DNA from: UBA4644 sp964646225
GTDB taxonomy: Bacteria; Bacillota; Clostridia; Oscillospirales; Butyricicoccaceae
Direction of reading: 5' to 3'
DNA: 64,000 bases
Assembly: GCA_964646225.1 (NCBI GenBank)
Contig: CAZYAD010000003.1
Coordinates: 1-64,000 of the forward strand
Shown: positions 1 to 8,400 of the stretch, piece by piece
Layout: each line of letters begins with the position of its first letter
Numbering within the stretch: the first letter of the stretch is position 1
The notes under the pieces: model-generated
Seen by the model: only the letters and a program-made list of their open reading frames with translations
Told to the model about the DNA's origin: nothing
Databases searched by the model: none
Made by a program: the position numbers and the translations under genes

Positions 1-131
1 ACAGATGCTCATTTCATAATTTTAGTCTAAAACTGTTTTATGAACACCTGCCTAACGGAGAAGGGGTTCCTTTGCTGCGATCCCGCTGCGCGCACTGACT
101 TTCTGCGCCCTGCACCCAACGGCCCGGCGGG

Positions 132-2189
132 TCAGTCTCCCGGCTTCAGCAGCCCGCCCCGCAGGGCGGTGTGCAGCGCGATGCGCTTCTGCTGCCCGTC
201 GTCAAAGCGGATGAGGACGATGTCCCCCTCCCGGGAGCAGATCAGCCCCGGGCCAAACCGGCTGTGCCGCACCAGCGTGCCAACGGAAAACCGGTCGGTG
301 TCGGGCGGCGGCGCCTTTCGGGATGGCTTTGGCACCGCGTGGGTCCGGGACGCAGGCTCCTCCGGAAACAACTTGTCTGCAAAGCTGCTCTCCATGCTGC
401 GGCAGGACAGCAGCTCCAGACTGTGCTTCGCCCGGGTCATTGCCACATAAAACAGCCGCCGCTCCTCCTCCAGCTGAAGGTCACCGGCGTCGGTGACAGG
501 GGAGGGGGTCTGGGGCAGAATGCCATCGGCCACATCCATCAGGATCACCCGGTCATATTCCAGCCCCTTGCTGCTGTGAATGGTGGAGAGCACCACGCCG
601 CCCTCGTCGGCCTTTCCGTTGCGGGCCAGGGCCTCCAGCTCCTCCAGCCGCCGGAGAAAGGCGTCCTGCTCGGGATTGCTGCGGGCCAGCGCCATCAGGA
701 TGTCCAGCTTGCCCTCGTCGGCGCTTTTTGTCCGGAGATACTCCCGGTAGCCCAGATCCACAAAGATGCGCTCCAGCGCCTGCGGAGCGGGATCATCGGG
801 CAGCAGACACAGCTGGGAATAGACGCTTTCCAGCCGCTGGAGCTGCCACTCCTCCTCCAGCATCACAGCGGCCAGGACAAACAGCGGCTTGCCCGGCTGC
901 CTGTGCCCCGCCTGAACGGCCCGCTGGGCCAGCTCCCGGTTGATGCCGCAGCGGAACTTGTAGTACAGCCGCAGAAACAGCTCCCCGTCGTTCTGCCGCC
1001 GGGCAAAATACAGGATATCCACCACATCCCGCACTGTGGGATGTGTGAAAAAGCCCGCCTTCTGGCCCCGGCAGGTGTAGGGGATGCCCTGCTTTTCCAG
1101 CAGGTCGATCAGAGGCAGGGCGCACTCGTGGTTGCGGTACAGCACCGCCAGCGGCCCGCCCGCCGCCTGCTCGGCCAGATAGGGGTACTGGCTCCACCGG
1201 CGGGAGACCCATCTGCGGCTCACCGGCACGCCGGAGGCGTTGGGGGTGGTCATTCGCTTTGGCCGACGGTGGGGATTTTGCCGGATGAAGCCGTCGGCTG
1301 CCGCCACGATGGCCCCGGTGGAGCGGTAATTGGTCTCCAGATACAGCACGGCTGCCCCCGGCCAGTCCTTTTCAAAGTCGGTGAGAGCCTGGGGACAGGC
1401 GGCCCGGAAGCTATAAATGCTCTGATCCTCGTCTCCCACCAGAAACAGATTGCGGCAGCGCCCGGCCAGCAGCCGCAAAATCGCGTGCTGAATGCGGGAG
1501 GTATCCTGGGCCTCGTCCACATGAAAATACCGGTACCGGCGCTGCCAGGCCTCCAGGATCCCCGGCTGGGAGCGGAGGATCTTCAGCCCATAGACCATCT
1601 GGTCGTCATAATCCATCAGCCGCCGATCCAGCAGCAGCTGGCGGTAGGCGCGAAACAGGGCCAGCAGCCCTTCGCCCTCCTCCTGCTGCCGGATGTCCTC
1701 GTCAGACAGCATGGCGTTTTTGCAATAGGCGATGCGGGTGCGGGCATCCTCCAGCTCGGCGTCGGAGGGGAAACCCCGGCCGCAGGCCCGCCAGGCCTCC
1801 CGGAGCAGTCGGGCGCTCTCTCCCTCGTCGTTCACCAGACGAAAGGCCTGCCGCCCGCAGCTCTGCTCGTACTGCCGGATGATCCGGGCGCACATCCCGT
1901 TGATGGTGCGGAACTCCAGCCGCCCAGCGTGCTCCGCGCCAAAGGTCTGGGCAAAGCGGCGGCGCAGATCGGCGGTGGCCGCCACGGTATAGGTGACGGT
2001 GAGGATGCTCTCCGGCGGCACCTCCCGGCCATAGAGCAGATAGCCTACCCGCGCCAGCAGGGCAGTGGTCTTTCCGCTGCCCGGCACCGCCAGCAGCAGC
2101 ACCGGCCCCTCTGTCTGCCGGACGGCAGCCTCCTGCTGCCGATCCAGCCGCAGGGAGAAACGGCTTCGAAACGCCTCAAACTCCATCAT
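132..2189 (-). CDS. UvrD/PcrA-like superfamily I DNA helicase
   Basis: A 685-residue ATP-dependent 3'-5' DNA helicase of the UvrD/Rep/PcrA family, expected to act in DNA repair or replication-fork clearance. Visible motifs in order are Walker A (PGSGKTT, near residue 40), motif II (DEAQD), motif III (GDEDQSIYSFR), motif IV (NYRST), motif V (HSSKGLEYD) and motif VI (YVAMTRAK). The last 50 residues (VGTLVRHSRFGPG...) resemble the Tudor-like tail of PcrA. It is a little shorter than typical PcrA (about 720-740), so PcrA orthology is not certain. The ATG at 2189 overlaps the TGA of the upstream yhaM-like gene, so the two are translationally coupled. Confidence 0.9.
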   Translation of the reverse strand: MMEFEAFRSRFSLRLDRQQEAAVRQTEGPVLLLAVPGSGKTTALLARVGYLLYGREVPPESILTVTYTVAATADLRRRFAQTFGAEHAGRLEFRTINGMCARIIRQYEQSCGRQAFRLVNDEGESARLLREAWRACGRGFPSDAELEDARTRIAYCKNAMLSDEDIRQQEEGEGLLALFRAYRQLLLDRRLMDYDDQMVYGLKILRSQPGILEAWQRRYRYFHVDEAQDTSRIQHAILRLLAGRCRNLFLVGDEDQSIYSFRAACPQALTDFEKDWPGAAVLYLETNYRSTGAIVAAADGFIRQNPHRRPKRMTTPNASGVPVSRRWVSRRWSQYPYLAEQAAGGPLAVLYRNHECALPLIDLLEKQGIPYTCRGQKAGFFTHPTVRDVVDILYFARRQNDGELFLRLYYKFRCGINRELAQRAVQAGHRQPGKPLFVLAAVMLEEEWQLQRLESVYSQLCLLPDDPAPQALERIFVDLGYREYLRTKSADEGKLDILMALARSNPEQDAFLRRLEELEALARNGKADEGGVVLSTIHSSKGLEYDRVILMDVADGILPQTPSPVTDAGDLQLEEERRLFYVAMTRAKHSLELLSCRSMESSFADKLFPEEPASRTHAVPKPSRKAPPPDTDRFSVGTLVRHSRFGPGLICSREGDIVLIRFDDGQQKRIALHTALRGGLLKPGD

Positions 2190-3124
2190 TCGTGGCAGTA
2201 CAGCCGCTTGTTGTCCAGGGCGAACACCCGCTCAGAGAACTGCCCGGGCTCCAGCTTTTCCAGCGTCTCCCGATAGATCTCCATACGGCTGTCGATCAGG
2301 TCGATGTAGCACAAAAGCTCGGCCTCGGCGCACTGAGGCAGCACCGCCGCGCCGAACTCCGGCTGGCCGTGGTGAGAGAGCAGCATATGCTGCAGCAGCA
2401 TGGAGCGCTCCCCAGTGACGCCGCAGGCGTCGCAGACCTCCCGGACCTCCTGCGCCCCCATCACCAGATGCCCCAGCAGCTGCCCCTCGGTGGTGTAATC
2501 CGAGACCAGACCGGCCGGGGAGACCCGGAACTCCCGGATCTTGGCGAAGTCATGGAGAAAGGTTCCGGCCAGCAGCAGATCTCTGTTCAGAAAATCGCCG
2601 TACTGCGCCGCCAGAAAGACGGCAGTCTTCATCATGTTCAGGGTGTGCATCAGCAGCCCGTGGACAAACCCGTGGTGGACGCTTTTGGCGGCGGGAATGG
2701 TGATAAAGGCCTCACGGTGCAGCAGGAGCATCCGGCGGCATACCGCCTGATAGCCCTCGTCCTGCATGCTGTCCAGCAGCCTCTCCAGCTCATCCAGCGC
2801 CTGCTGCAATTCCAGAGGGGCGGTGGGCACCAGCAGACTCAGCTCATAGCGATCCTCCGGCAGGGCGGGCCGGATGCGCTCTGCCGTCACCTGAAGGGTT
2901 CCCTTGAACTCCGAAACCCGGCCCTGGACGCAGACCACCGCCCCCTCGTCCTGGTGGGAGAGCGGGCCGCTGTAATCCCAGACCTTCAGTTCTACTGCGG
3001 CGGTACGGTCACACAGAATGCCGGACAGATAGGGCTTCCCGGCGGCGGTGGTACGCAGAGAGGCCTGTTTCAATAAATAAAAGCCCGCCAGGCTCATCCC
3101 CGGGCGAATATCGCAAAGCTTCAT
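2186..3124 (-). CDS. yhaM: YhaM-type 3'-5' exoribonuclease (OB fold + HD domain)
   Basis: A 312-residue protein resembling YhaM, a Mn-dependent 3'-5' exonuclease of Firmicutes. Residues 1 to about 100 look like an OB-fold nucleic-acid-binding domain (FYLLKQASLRT, YLSGILCDRT). The rest is an HD phosphohydrolase domain with the metal ligands in HGLLMHTLNM and FLHDFAKI, and a later HMLLSHHG motif. The frame stays open upstream to 3469, but the ATG at 3124 follows an AAAGGAG site and begins with MKLCDIRPGM, a normal YhaM start. A good promoter lies upstream at 3179-3207. It is first in a two-gene operon with the helicase. Confidence 0.85.
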   Translation of the reverse strand: MKLCDIRPGMSLAGFYLLKQASLRTTAAGKPYLSGILCDRTAAVELKVWDYSGPLSHQDEGAVVCVQGRVSEFKGTLQVTAERIRPALPEDRYELSLLVPTAPLELQQALDELERLLDSMQDEGYQAVCRRMLLLHREAFITIPAAKSVHHGFVHGLLMHTLNMMKTAVFLAAQYGDFLNRDLLLAGTFLHDFAKIREFRVSPAGLVSDYTTEGQLLGHLVMGAQEVREVCDACGVTGERSMLLQHMLLSHHGQPEFGAAVLPQCAEAELLCYIDLIDSRMEIYRETLEKLEPGQFSERVFALDNKRLYCHE

Positions 3125-3178
3125 AGTAAATCTCCTTTTCACAGTCAGGTGGCGGAACGGATCAAAACAGATATCAGC

Positions 3179-3207
3179 ATTATAACAGCTGACCGAACGG
3201 TTTTCAA
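3179..3207 (-). promoter_or_regulatory. Sigma-A-type promoter for yhaM-helicase operon
   Basis: Read on the minus strand, TTGAAA (3207-3202) and TATAAT (3184-3179) are separated by 17 bp. The site lies 55 bp upstream of the yhaM start. Confidence 0.7.
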
Positions 3208-3296
3208 CCGTCTGCAAAGGGAAAAACCGCCTCTGGGGGAGGCAAACTCTCCGTGCAGAATCCGGATACAAAGAGCGCTTCGCCGTGAAAAAGGAG

Positions 3297-3325
3297 TTGC
3301 CAAAACGATGGAAGTGTGCTAAAAT
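3297..3325 (+). promoter_or_regulatory. Sigma-A-type promoter for the riboswitch/cohesin operon
   Basis: TTGCCA (3297-3302) and TAAAAT (3320-3325) are separated by 17 bp. The predicted start is a few bases before the cobalamin riboswitch, so the leader would be about 310 nt. Confidence 0.7.
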
Positions 3326-3339
3326 AACTTCTAAAAGTA

Positions 3340-3475
3340 CATATGAACTGAATGGCTCTGCCCGTGAGGGTAGGTGGAATGGGGTGCGAGTCCCCGCGAG
3401 TCGGTCACTGTGAAGCCGCAAGTGCGGATAAGTCAGATACACCGGGCTGTTCAGGGCACCTGCCAACACCGGGAT
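3340..3475 (+). promoter_or_regulatory. Cobalamin (adenosylcobalamin) riboswitch
   Basis: The conserved core of the B12 riboswitch is readable in order. It has GGTAGGTGGAATGGGGTG, then GCGAGTCCCCGCGAG (the GGTGCGAATCC-like P5 element), then CGGTCACTGTGA (the CCGCCACTGT element), a short GCCGCAAGTGCGG hairpin and the B12 box AAGTCAGATACACCGG. It is directly followed by an intrinsic terminator at 3494-3525, implying transcription termination when cobalamin is bound. The controlled genes are surface cohesin/dockerin proteins, which is unusual. The class call is by motif recognition, not by a covariance-model search. Confidence 0.88.
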
Positions 3476-3493
3476 CGCCAGCAGAGAGACCCT

Positions 3494-3525
3494 CCGCGCA
3501 GCGCTTCCGGCTGCGCGGTTTTTTT
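3494..3525 (+). terminator. Riboswitch expression-platform terminator
   Basis: CCGCGCAGC (3494-3502) pairs with GCTGCGCGG (3510-3518) and is followed by seven T residues. It sits between the riboswitch and the first gene, as expected for ligand-induced termination. Confidence 0.85.
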
Positions 3526-3641
3526 GTGTGAAACGCGATCATCTGCGCCTGTAACCATGACCTCCGGCGCTGAAAGCGCCATCGACCATCATCGGCTTTC
3601 AGAAAACATCGGAGTCTGCTCCGAAAAAAGGAGAAAATCAC

Positions 3642-4817
3642 ATGAAACAGAGAACAGTAGCCATCCTGTTTGCCCTGCTGCTGCTGGTAAATGTTCTTCC
3701 GGCGGCCTCGGCAGCGGAGGGCGCCGCACTGACGCTGGATTCCGGCCCGGTAGCGGAGGACGGCACGGTCACGCTGACCATTTCCCTGCAGGACAACCCC
3801 GGCATGGCGGCATTCATGCTTTATATTTACTATGACACCTCGGTGTTTTCAGCCGACCCCGCCGGCGACCTTTCCGCTGCGGGCGTTTTCCGAAAGGAGG
3901 GCGGACTGCTCGGCAACACCATCGCCACCGCCCGGGCCAATGGCCGCTATAACGGCGACAGCCGGAAGGACGGTCTGCTGGCCCTGTGGTACAACGGCTC
4001 CGGCATCGATACCACCGGCAGCGGCACGGTGATGACCGTCACCCTCCATGCAGACCCCAACGCCGCCAGCGGCGATTATACGGTGGAACTGGGCTATTCC
4101 CTGACGGATACCTGTAACCGGAACGGCGAGAAGGTTGCTCTTCGGACAGCTTCCGCCGTGGTCACCCTTTCCGGCAGCGGCGAGGGGCCGCAGCCCGGCC
4201 CGAGCGGCAGTAAAGCCGAAACGCCCGCTCTGCCAGAGACACCGGAGCAGCCTGAGGCCCCCGCCTTTCTGGATGTTTCCGGCCACTGGGCAGAGGAGCA
4301 CATCCTGCGGGCGGCGCAGCAGAGCCTGATTTTGGGCTACAACGGCTACTGCCGTCCCAATGACACCATGACCCGCGCGGAGTGCGTCACCATTCTCCAC
4401 CGGGCCAGCGGCTCGCCCAAGCCGGCCGCCGCCCCCACCTTTACCGACCTGGATCCCCAGCAGCAATGGTACTGGGAGGCAGTGGCCTGGGCAGAGGAGA
4501 CCGGCGTGGTCAAGGGCATCGGCGGCGGGAAGTTCGCCCCCGGCGGTACGGTTACCCGCGAGCAGCTGGCAACCATCCTACACCGGCTTTCCGGCCAGGG
4601 TGCCGGGATGGAGGGCCTGCTGACCCCGGTCTATGATCAGACCTACCGCGACAGCGCCCAGATCAGCGACTGGGCAAAGGCGGATCTTTACTGGTCTCTG
4701 TACAATGGCATTTATTGCGGCACCGACTCCCTCCCGGTGGGCGAGACCCTTGCCCCCACGGCGGCAGCCAGCCGCGCCCAAATCGCGGTGATGATCGTCC
4801 GCTGGCTGGAACAATAA
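3642..4817 (+). CDS. Secreted cohesin-domain protein with three SLH repeats
   Basis: A 391-residue exported surface protein. Residues 1-25 form a signal peptide (hydrophobic core FALLLLVNVLP, cut near ASAAEG). Residues about 28-160 match the cohesin fold: a VTLTISLQDNPGMAAFMLYIYYD opening strand pair (typical VSNNPGIAGFQ...) and a closing strand near TASAVVTL. A Pro/Glu-rich linker (about 178-205) leads to three S-layer-homology repeats (about 208-262, 266-320 and 334-391) with the DVSGHWAEEHI, DLDPQQQWYWEAV and TREQLATIL signatures. Function by family: cohesins bind dockerins, and SLH repeats anchor to cell-wall polymer. The start has an AAAGGAG site 8 nt upstream. It is the first gene after the B12 riboswitch and a dockerin gene follows 18 nt later. 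No catalytic domain is visible. Confidence 0.88.
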   Translation: MKQRTVAILFALLLLVNVLPAASAAEGAALTLDSGPVAEDGTVTLTISLQDNPGMAAFMLYIYYDTSVFSADPAGDLSAAGVFRKEGGLLGNTIATARANGRYNGDSRKDGLLALWYNGSGIDTTGSGTVMTVTLHADPNAASGDYTVELGYSLTDTCNRNGEKVALRTASAVVTLSGSGEGPQPGPSGSKAETPALPETPEQPEAPAFLDVSGHWAEEHILRAAQQSLILGYNGYCRPNDTMTRAECVTILHRASGSPKPAAAPTFTDLDPQQQWYWEAVAWAEETGVVKGIGGGKFAPGGTVTREQLATILHRLSGQGAGMEGLLTPVYDQTYRDSAQISDWAKADLYWSLYNGIYCGTDSLPVGETLAPTAAASRAQIAVMIVRWLEQ

Positions 4818-4835
4818 AAAGAGAGGATGGATACT

Positions 4836-5438
4836 GTGAAAAAGCTTACCCGTTTGACAACGCTTCTGCTGGCCCTGACCCTGGCCCTCAGCTTTACGGC
4901 TCTGGCGGAGGACGCAAAGACCGAAAATGACAAGGCCACCATCAAGAATGTGCTCACCGGCGCTACCGTGACCTTTGATGAGACCGTTGATGAGAAAATC
5001 CTGGTGACCTACACCAGCGAGGATCTTGTCCCCGACAGCTTCTATCTGGTGATGATGGTGTCCAGCGATGCCCAGGGCAACTACGATGCCATCACCAAAG
5101 GCAACCTCACCTATATCGATCAGGTGACTGCGGATGAAAGCAAGTCCATCAGCTTTACGGTGTATCCCTCCAAGCTGACCACCAGCGTCATCCTGATCAC
5201 CAGTGCGGAGGGCACGCTGAAAGCTGCCATCGTAGAGGCCAAGTACATCCTGGGGGATGTGGACGGCAGCGGAGCCGTGAACTCTGGCGATGTTACATAT
5301 CTGTTGCAGTATCTTGCAGGATATGATGTGTCCAGCAAGTTTGTTGCGGCAGCTGCTGATATTGATAAAAGCGGAGCCGTGAACTCTGGCGATGTGACCA
5401 AGCTGTTGCAGGTGCTTGCCGGATTTGCAGCATTGTAA
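4836..5438 (+). CDS. Small secreted type I dockerin protein
   Basis: A 200-residue exported protein: signal peptide (TTLLLALTLALSFTALA), a beta-rich domain of unknown function (about residues 30-135), and a C-terminal type I dockerin. The two dockerin repeats (about 138-163 and 171-198) each carry a calcium-loop DxDxSGAVNSGDV followed by a LLQxLAG helix. The GTG at 4836 is preferred because GAGAGG at 4821-4826 is 9 nt upstream; the in-frame ATG at 4827 directly abuts that site. It lies between two cohesin-SLH genes in one operon, so those cohesins are the obvious partners. No enzyme domain is recognised, unlike most dockerin proteins of cellulosomes. Its ligand or role is unknown. Confidence 0.87.
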   Translation: MKKLTRLTTLLLALTLALSFTALAEDAKTENDKATIKNVLTGATVTFDETVDEKILVTYTSEDLVPDSFYLVMMVSSDAQGNYDAITKGNLTYIDQVTADESKSISFTVYPSKLTTSVILITSAEGTLKAAIVEAKYILGDVDGSGAVNSGDVTYLLQYLAGYDVSSKFVAAAADIDKSGAVNSGDVTKLLQVLAGFAAL

Positions 5439-5457
5439 AAGAAATAGAGGTGCAGAC

Positions 5458-8400
5458 ATGAAACAGATTTGGAAAAAGAGCCTGTCGCTGGCCCTGACGC
5501 TGGCCCTGACGCTGGCGCTCTGTTCTCCCGCCTTTGCGGACGAGCCGGAAAGCGGCAAGCCGGCGATTACGGTAGGCAGCGTGGAGGTCAGTGTATCGGA
5601 TAGAACGGTGACCGTTCCTGTCGAAATCAGCAACAATCCGGGCATTGCCTCCTGTAGGTTGGATTTTGACATTCCCACTGATTGGGAAATGACAGAAATC
5701 GAAACCAGACAGACAACTGTTTACGGCATTTTCTACGGTTTGAACAAATACAATGAGATGATGCAGATTGGTAGCTTTACCAATAATCCAGAAATCGGAA
5801 GATTGGTTTGGGCACACGAGGCGGATAACCACAATAACGGCACTATTTGCTGGCTTACCTATCAACTGCCGGACGACATTGTCAGCGGCGAATATACAAT
5901 CGGCATCGGCATTAAGACGGGCAGCGAAGTTGTGCCTTATCTCAGTAATGCCAACGATACTGGCGAGAATCTCGCCTCCCAGTTTACCTTCACCTCCGGC
6001 ACGGTCACGGTGATGGATGAAGCTTCGGTGGCGCCCGCGATCACCACGCAGCCTGCAAGCGGCACCTACACCTATTCTACCACTCCCCCCACGGTGGAGC
6101 CCCTGAAGGTGGAAGTCACGGTCGAGCAGGTGGGCGGCGAGCTTACCTATCAGTGGTACAAGGGTAACGCGGCCATCGCGAATGCCACGGCCAACACCTA
6201 CATTCCGACTCTGCCCGCAGTCGGCAGCAGCGAAAGCTATCACTGCGTGATCACCAACACCTATCAGGGCAGAGCATACACGGTCACCTCTGAGACGGCC
6301 ACCGTCACCTATAACAAGGCCGATCAGGCGCCCCTCACCGTCGCCGGCCGGGACACCGTCACCTACGGTGAAACCGCCACATACACCGCCAACGGCGGCA
6401 GCGGCAACGGCAATGTGACCTGGAGCGTCGAGGGGGATGTTGCCACCATCGACCAGAACGGCGTTCTGACTCCCAACGGCACCGGCACGGTCAATGTCAA
6501 GGCCGAAAAGGCGGCTGACGACAATTACAACGCCACATCCGCCAACAGATATGTCACCATCAACGCCGCCGACCTGACGCTGGACGGCAGCGAAAGCTAC
6601 GATGTGACGGTCTACACCAGCAGAAAGCCCGTCACCCTCACCGTTCCCACCGCCACGGCGAAAAACGGACAGACGGTCAACCCCACATGGAGCACCAGCG
6701 GCAATGTCACGCTGGATAATGGCACCGTCACCGCTGCGGAGAACGCCAAAGACGGCGACACCGCCACCGTCACCCTGACCTACAGCGCGAACCACCACAA
6801 CAGCAAGACTGTCACCTACCACATCACCGTCAAGGATAAGAACGATGTGTCTGACAAGCTGAGCTTCACCTCCAAGGACATGAAGGCGGACTATGACGGC
6901 GAGGCCAAGACGGCGGACACCTTCGTCCACGCTGCCACCATGCCCGAGGGCTACACCGGCACCATCACCTATACCCTCAATGGTCAGAGCAGCACCGACC
7001 TGAGCCAGCTTTCCGTCACGGATGCCGGAAACTATACCATCACCGCCACCTACTCCGACGATGAGAACGAGGGCAGCCGGAGTCTGTCCTTCACTATCGA
7101 CCGGGCCAAGGTGGAAAAGCCCACCGCTGTGACCGGTCTGGAGTACGACGGCACCAAGCAAACCGGCGTGACCTGTGTGGAAAATGCCGGTTACACCATG
7201 AGCGGCACCCTGGCCGCCACCAACGCGGGCGACTACACCGCCACCGCTACGCTGGACGATAACCACCAGTGGACCGACGAAACCAGAGACCCCCTGACCA
7301 TTTCCTGGTCCATCGCGCAGAAGAAGATCGATGTCAGCGGCTACGAGTGGGATTACACCGAGGACTTCACCTATGACGGCGCGGAGCATTCCGTCAAGGT
7401 CATCGTGCCCGAAGCTGACCAGGCCTTCGTGGATATCGCCTACTACGCTACTTGCAAAGCCACCGATGTCAACCGCTATACTGCCTCTGCAACCGCGAAT
7501 GTGAAACAAGCCTTCGCGCAGAACTACAAGATCGAGGGCGAGATCGCCAATCGCTCATGGAGCATTAACCCCGCGCCCATCGATGTTTCCGGCGTGAAAT
7601 TTGAGCAGGACGATATCACCTATGACGGCAAGGAGCATACCGTCTCTGTCACTGACCTGCCGCAGTTCGTGACGGTGACCTACAAAGGCACTCGCACTGC
7701 CATCAATGCGGACGATTACACGGTTCAGGCCATGCTCAAACCGGACAACAACCACAGTCTCGTTCCCGGCGAGGGCCAGACTCCATGCGGCGACGGCAGC
7801 GTTGGCATCAACCTCACCTGGAAGATCCTCCGCGCCGAAATTCCCGCGACGCAGGAGCCCACTGCTGTGACCGGTCTGGTCTATAACGGCACCGAGCAAA
7901 CCGGCGTGAACTATGTGGAAAATGCCGGTTACACCATGAGCGGCAACCTGACCGCCACCAACGCAAGTGACAACTACACCGCCACCGCCACGCCGGACGG
8001 CAACCACAAGTGGGCCGACGGAACCACCGAACCCAAGACCTTCGACTGGCGCATCGGTAAGAAGTCCGTCACGCTGCCCAACCACACCATTTCCCTGCGC
8101 TACTCCAACACCGACGGGCAGACCTTCACCGTCGAGCAGCTGAAGACCCTGCTGGGCGACACCAATCAGGGGACCACGGTCAGCATCGACAGCGTGGAGA
8201 GGACAGAGAATGGCATCATTGCAGCAGGTGCGACTAATACCTCTGCGAGCGTGAGCTTTACCCTGAACAGCGGTCTGACCGCCCAGGATGCAGGCAAGTA
8301 CGATACCCTCACGGTCGAATATTCGAGCAATAACTATACCGATGGCCGCGTCACGCTGGTCATCACCGTGATGAACAAGGAGAATGTTTCCGAAAGCATC

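Noticed and set aside
171..2276. A 701-residue open frame on the plus strand over the helicase gene
   Set aside because: It is antisense to a gene with all helicase motifs, has low-complexity composition and no recognisable domain; an effect of high GC.
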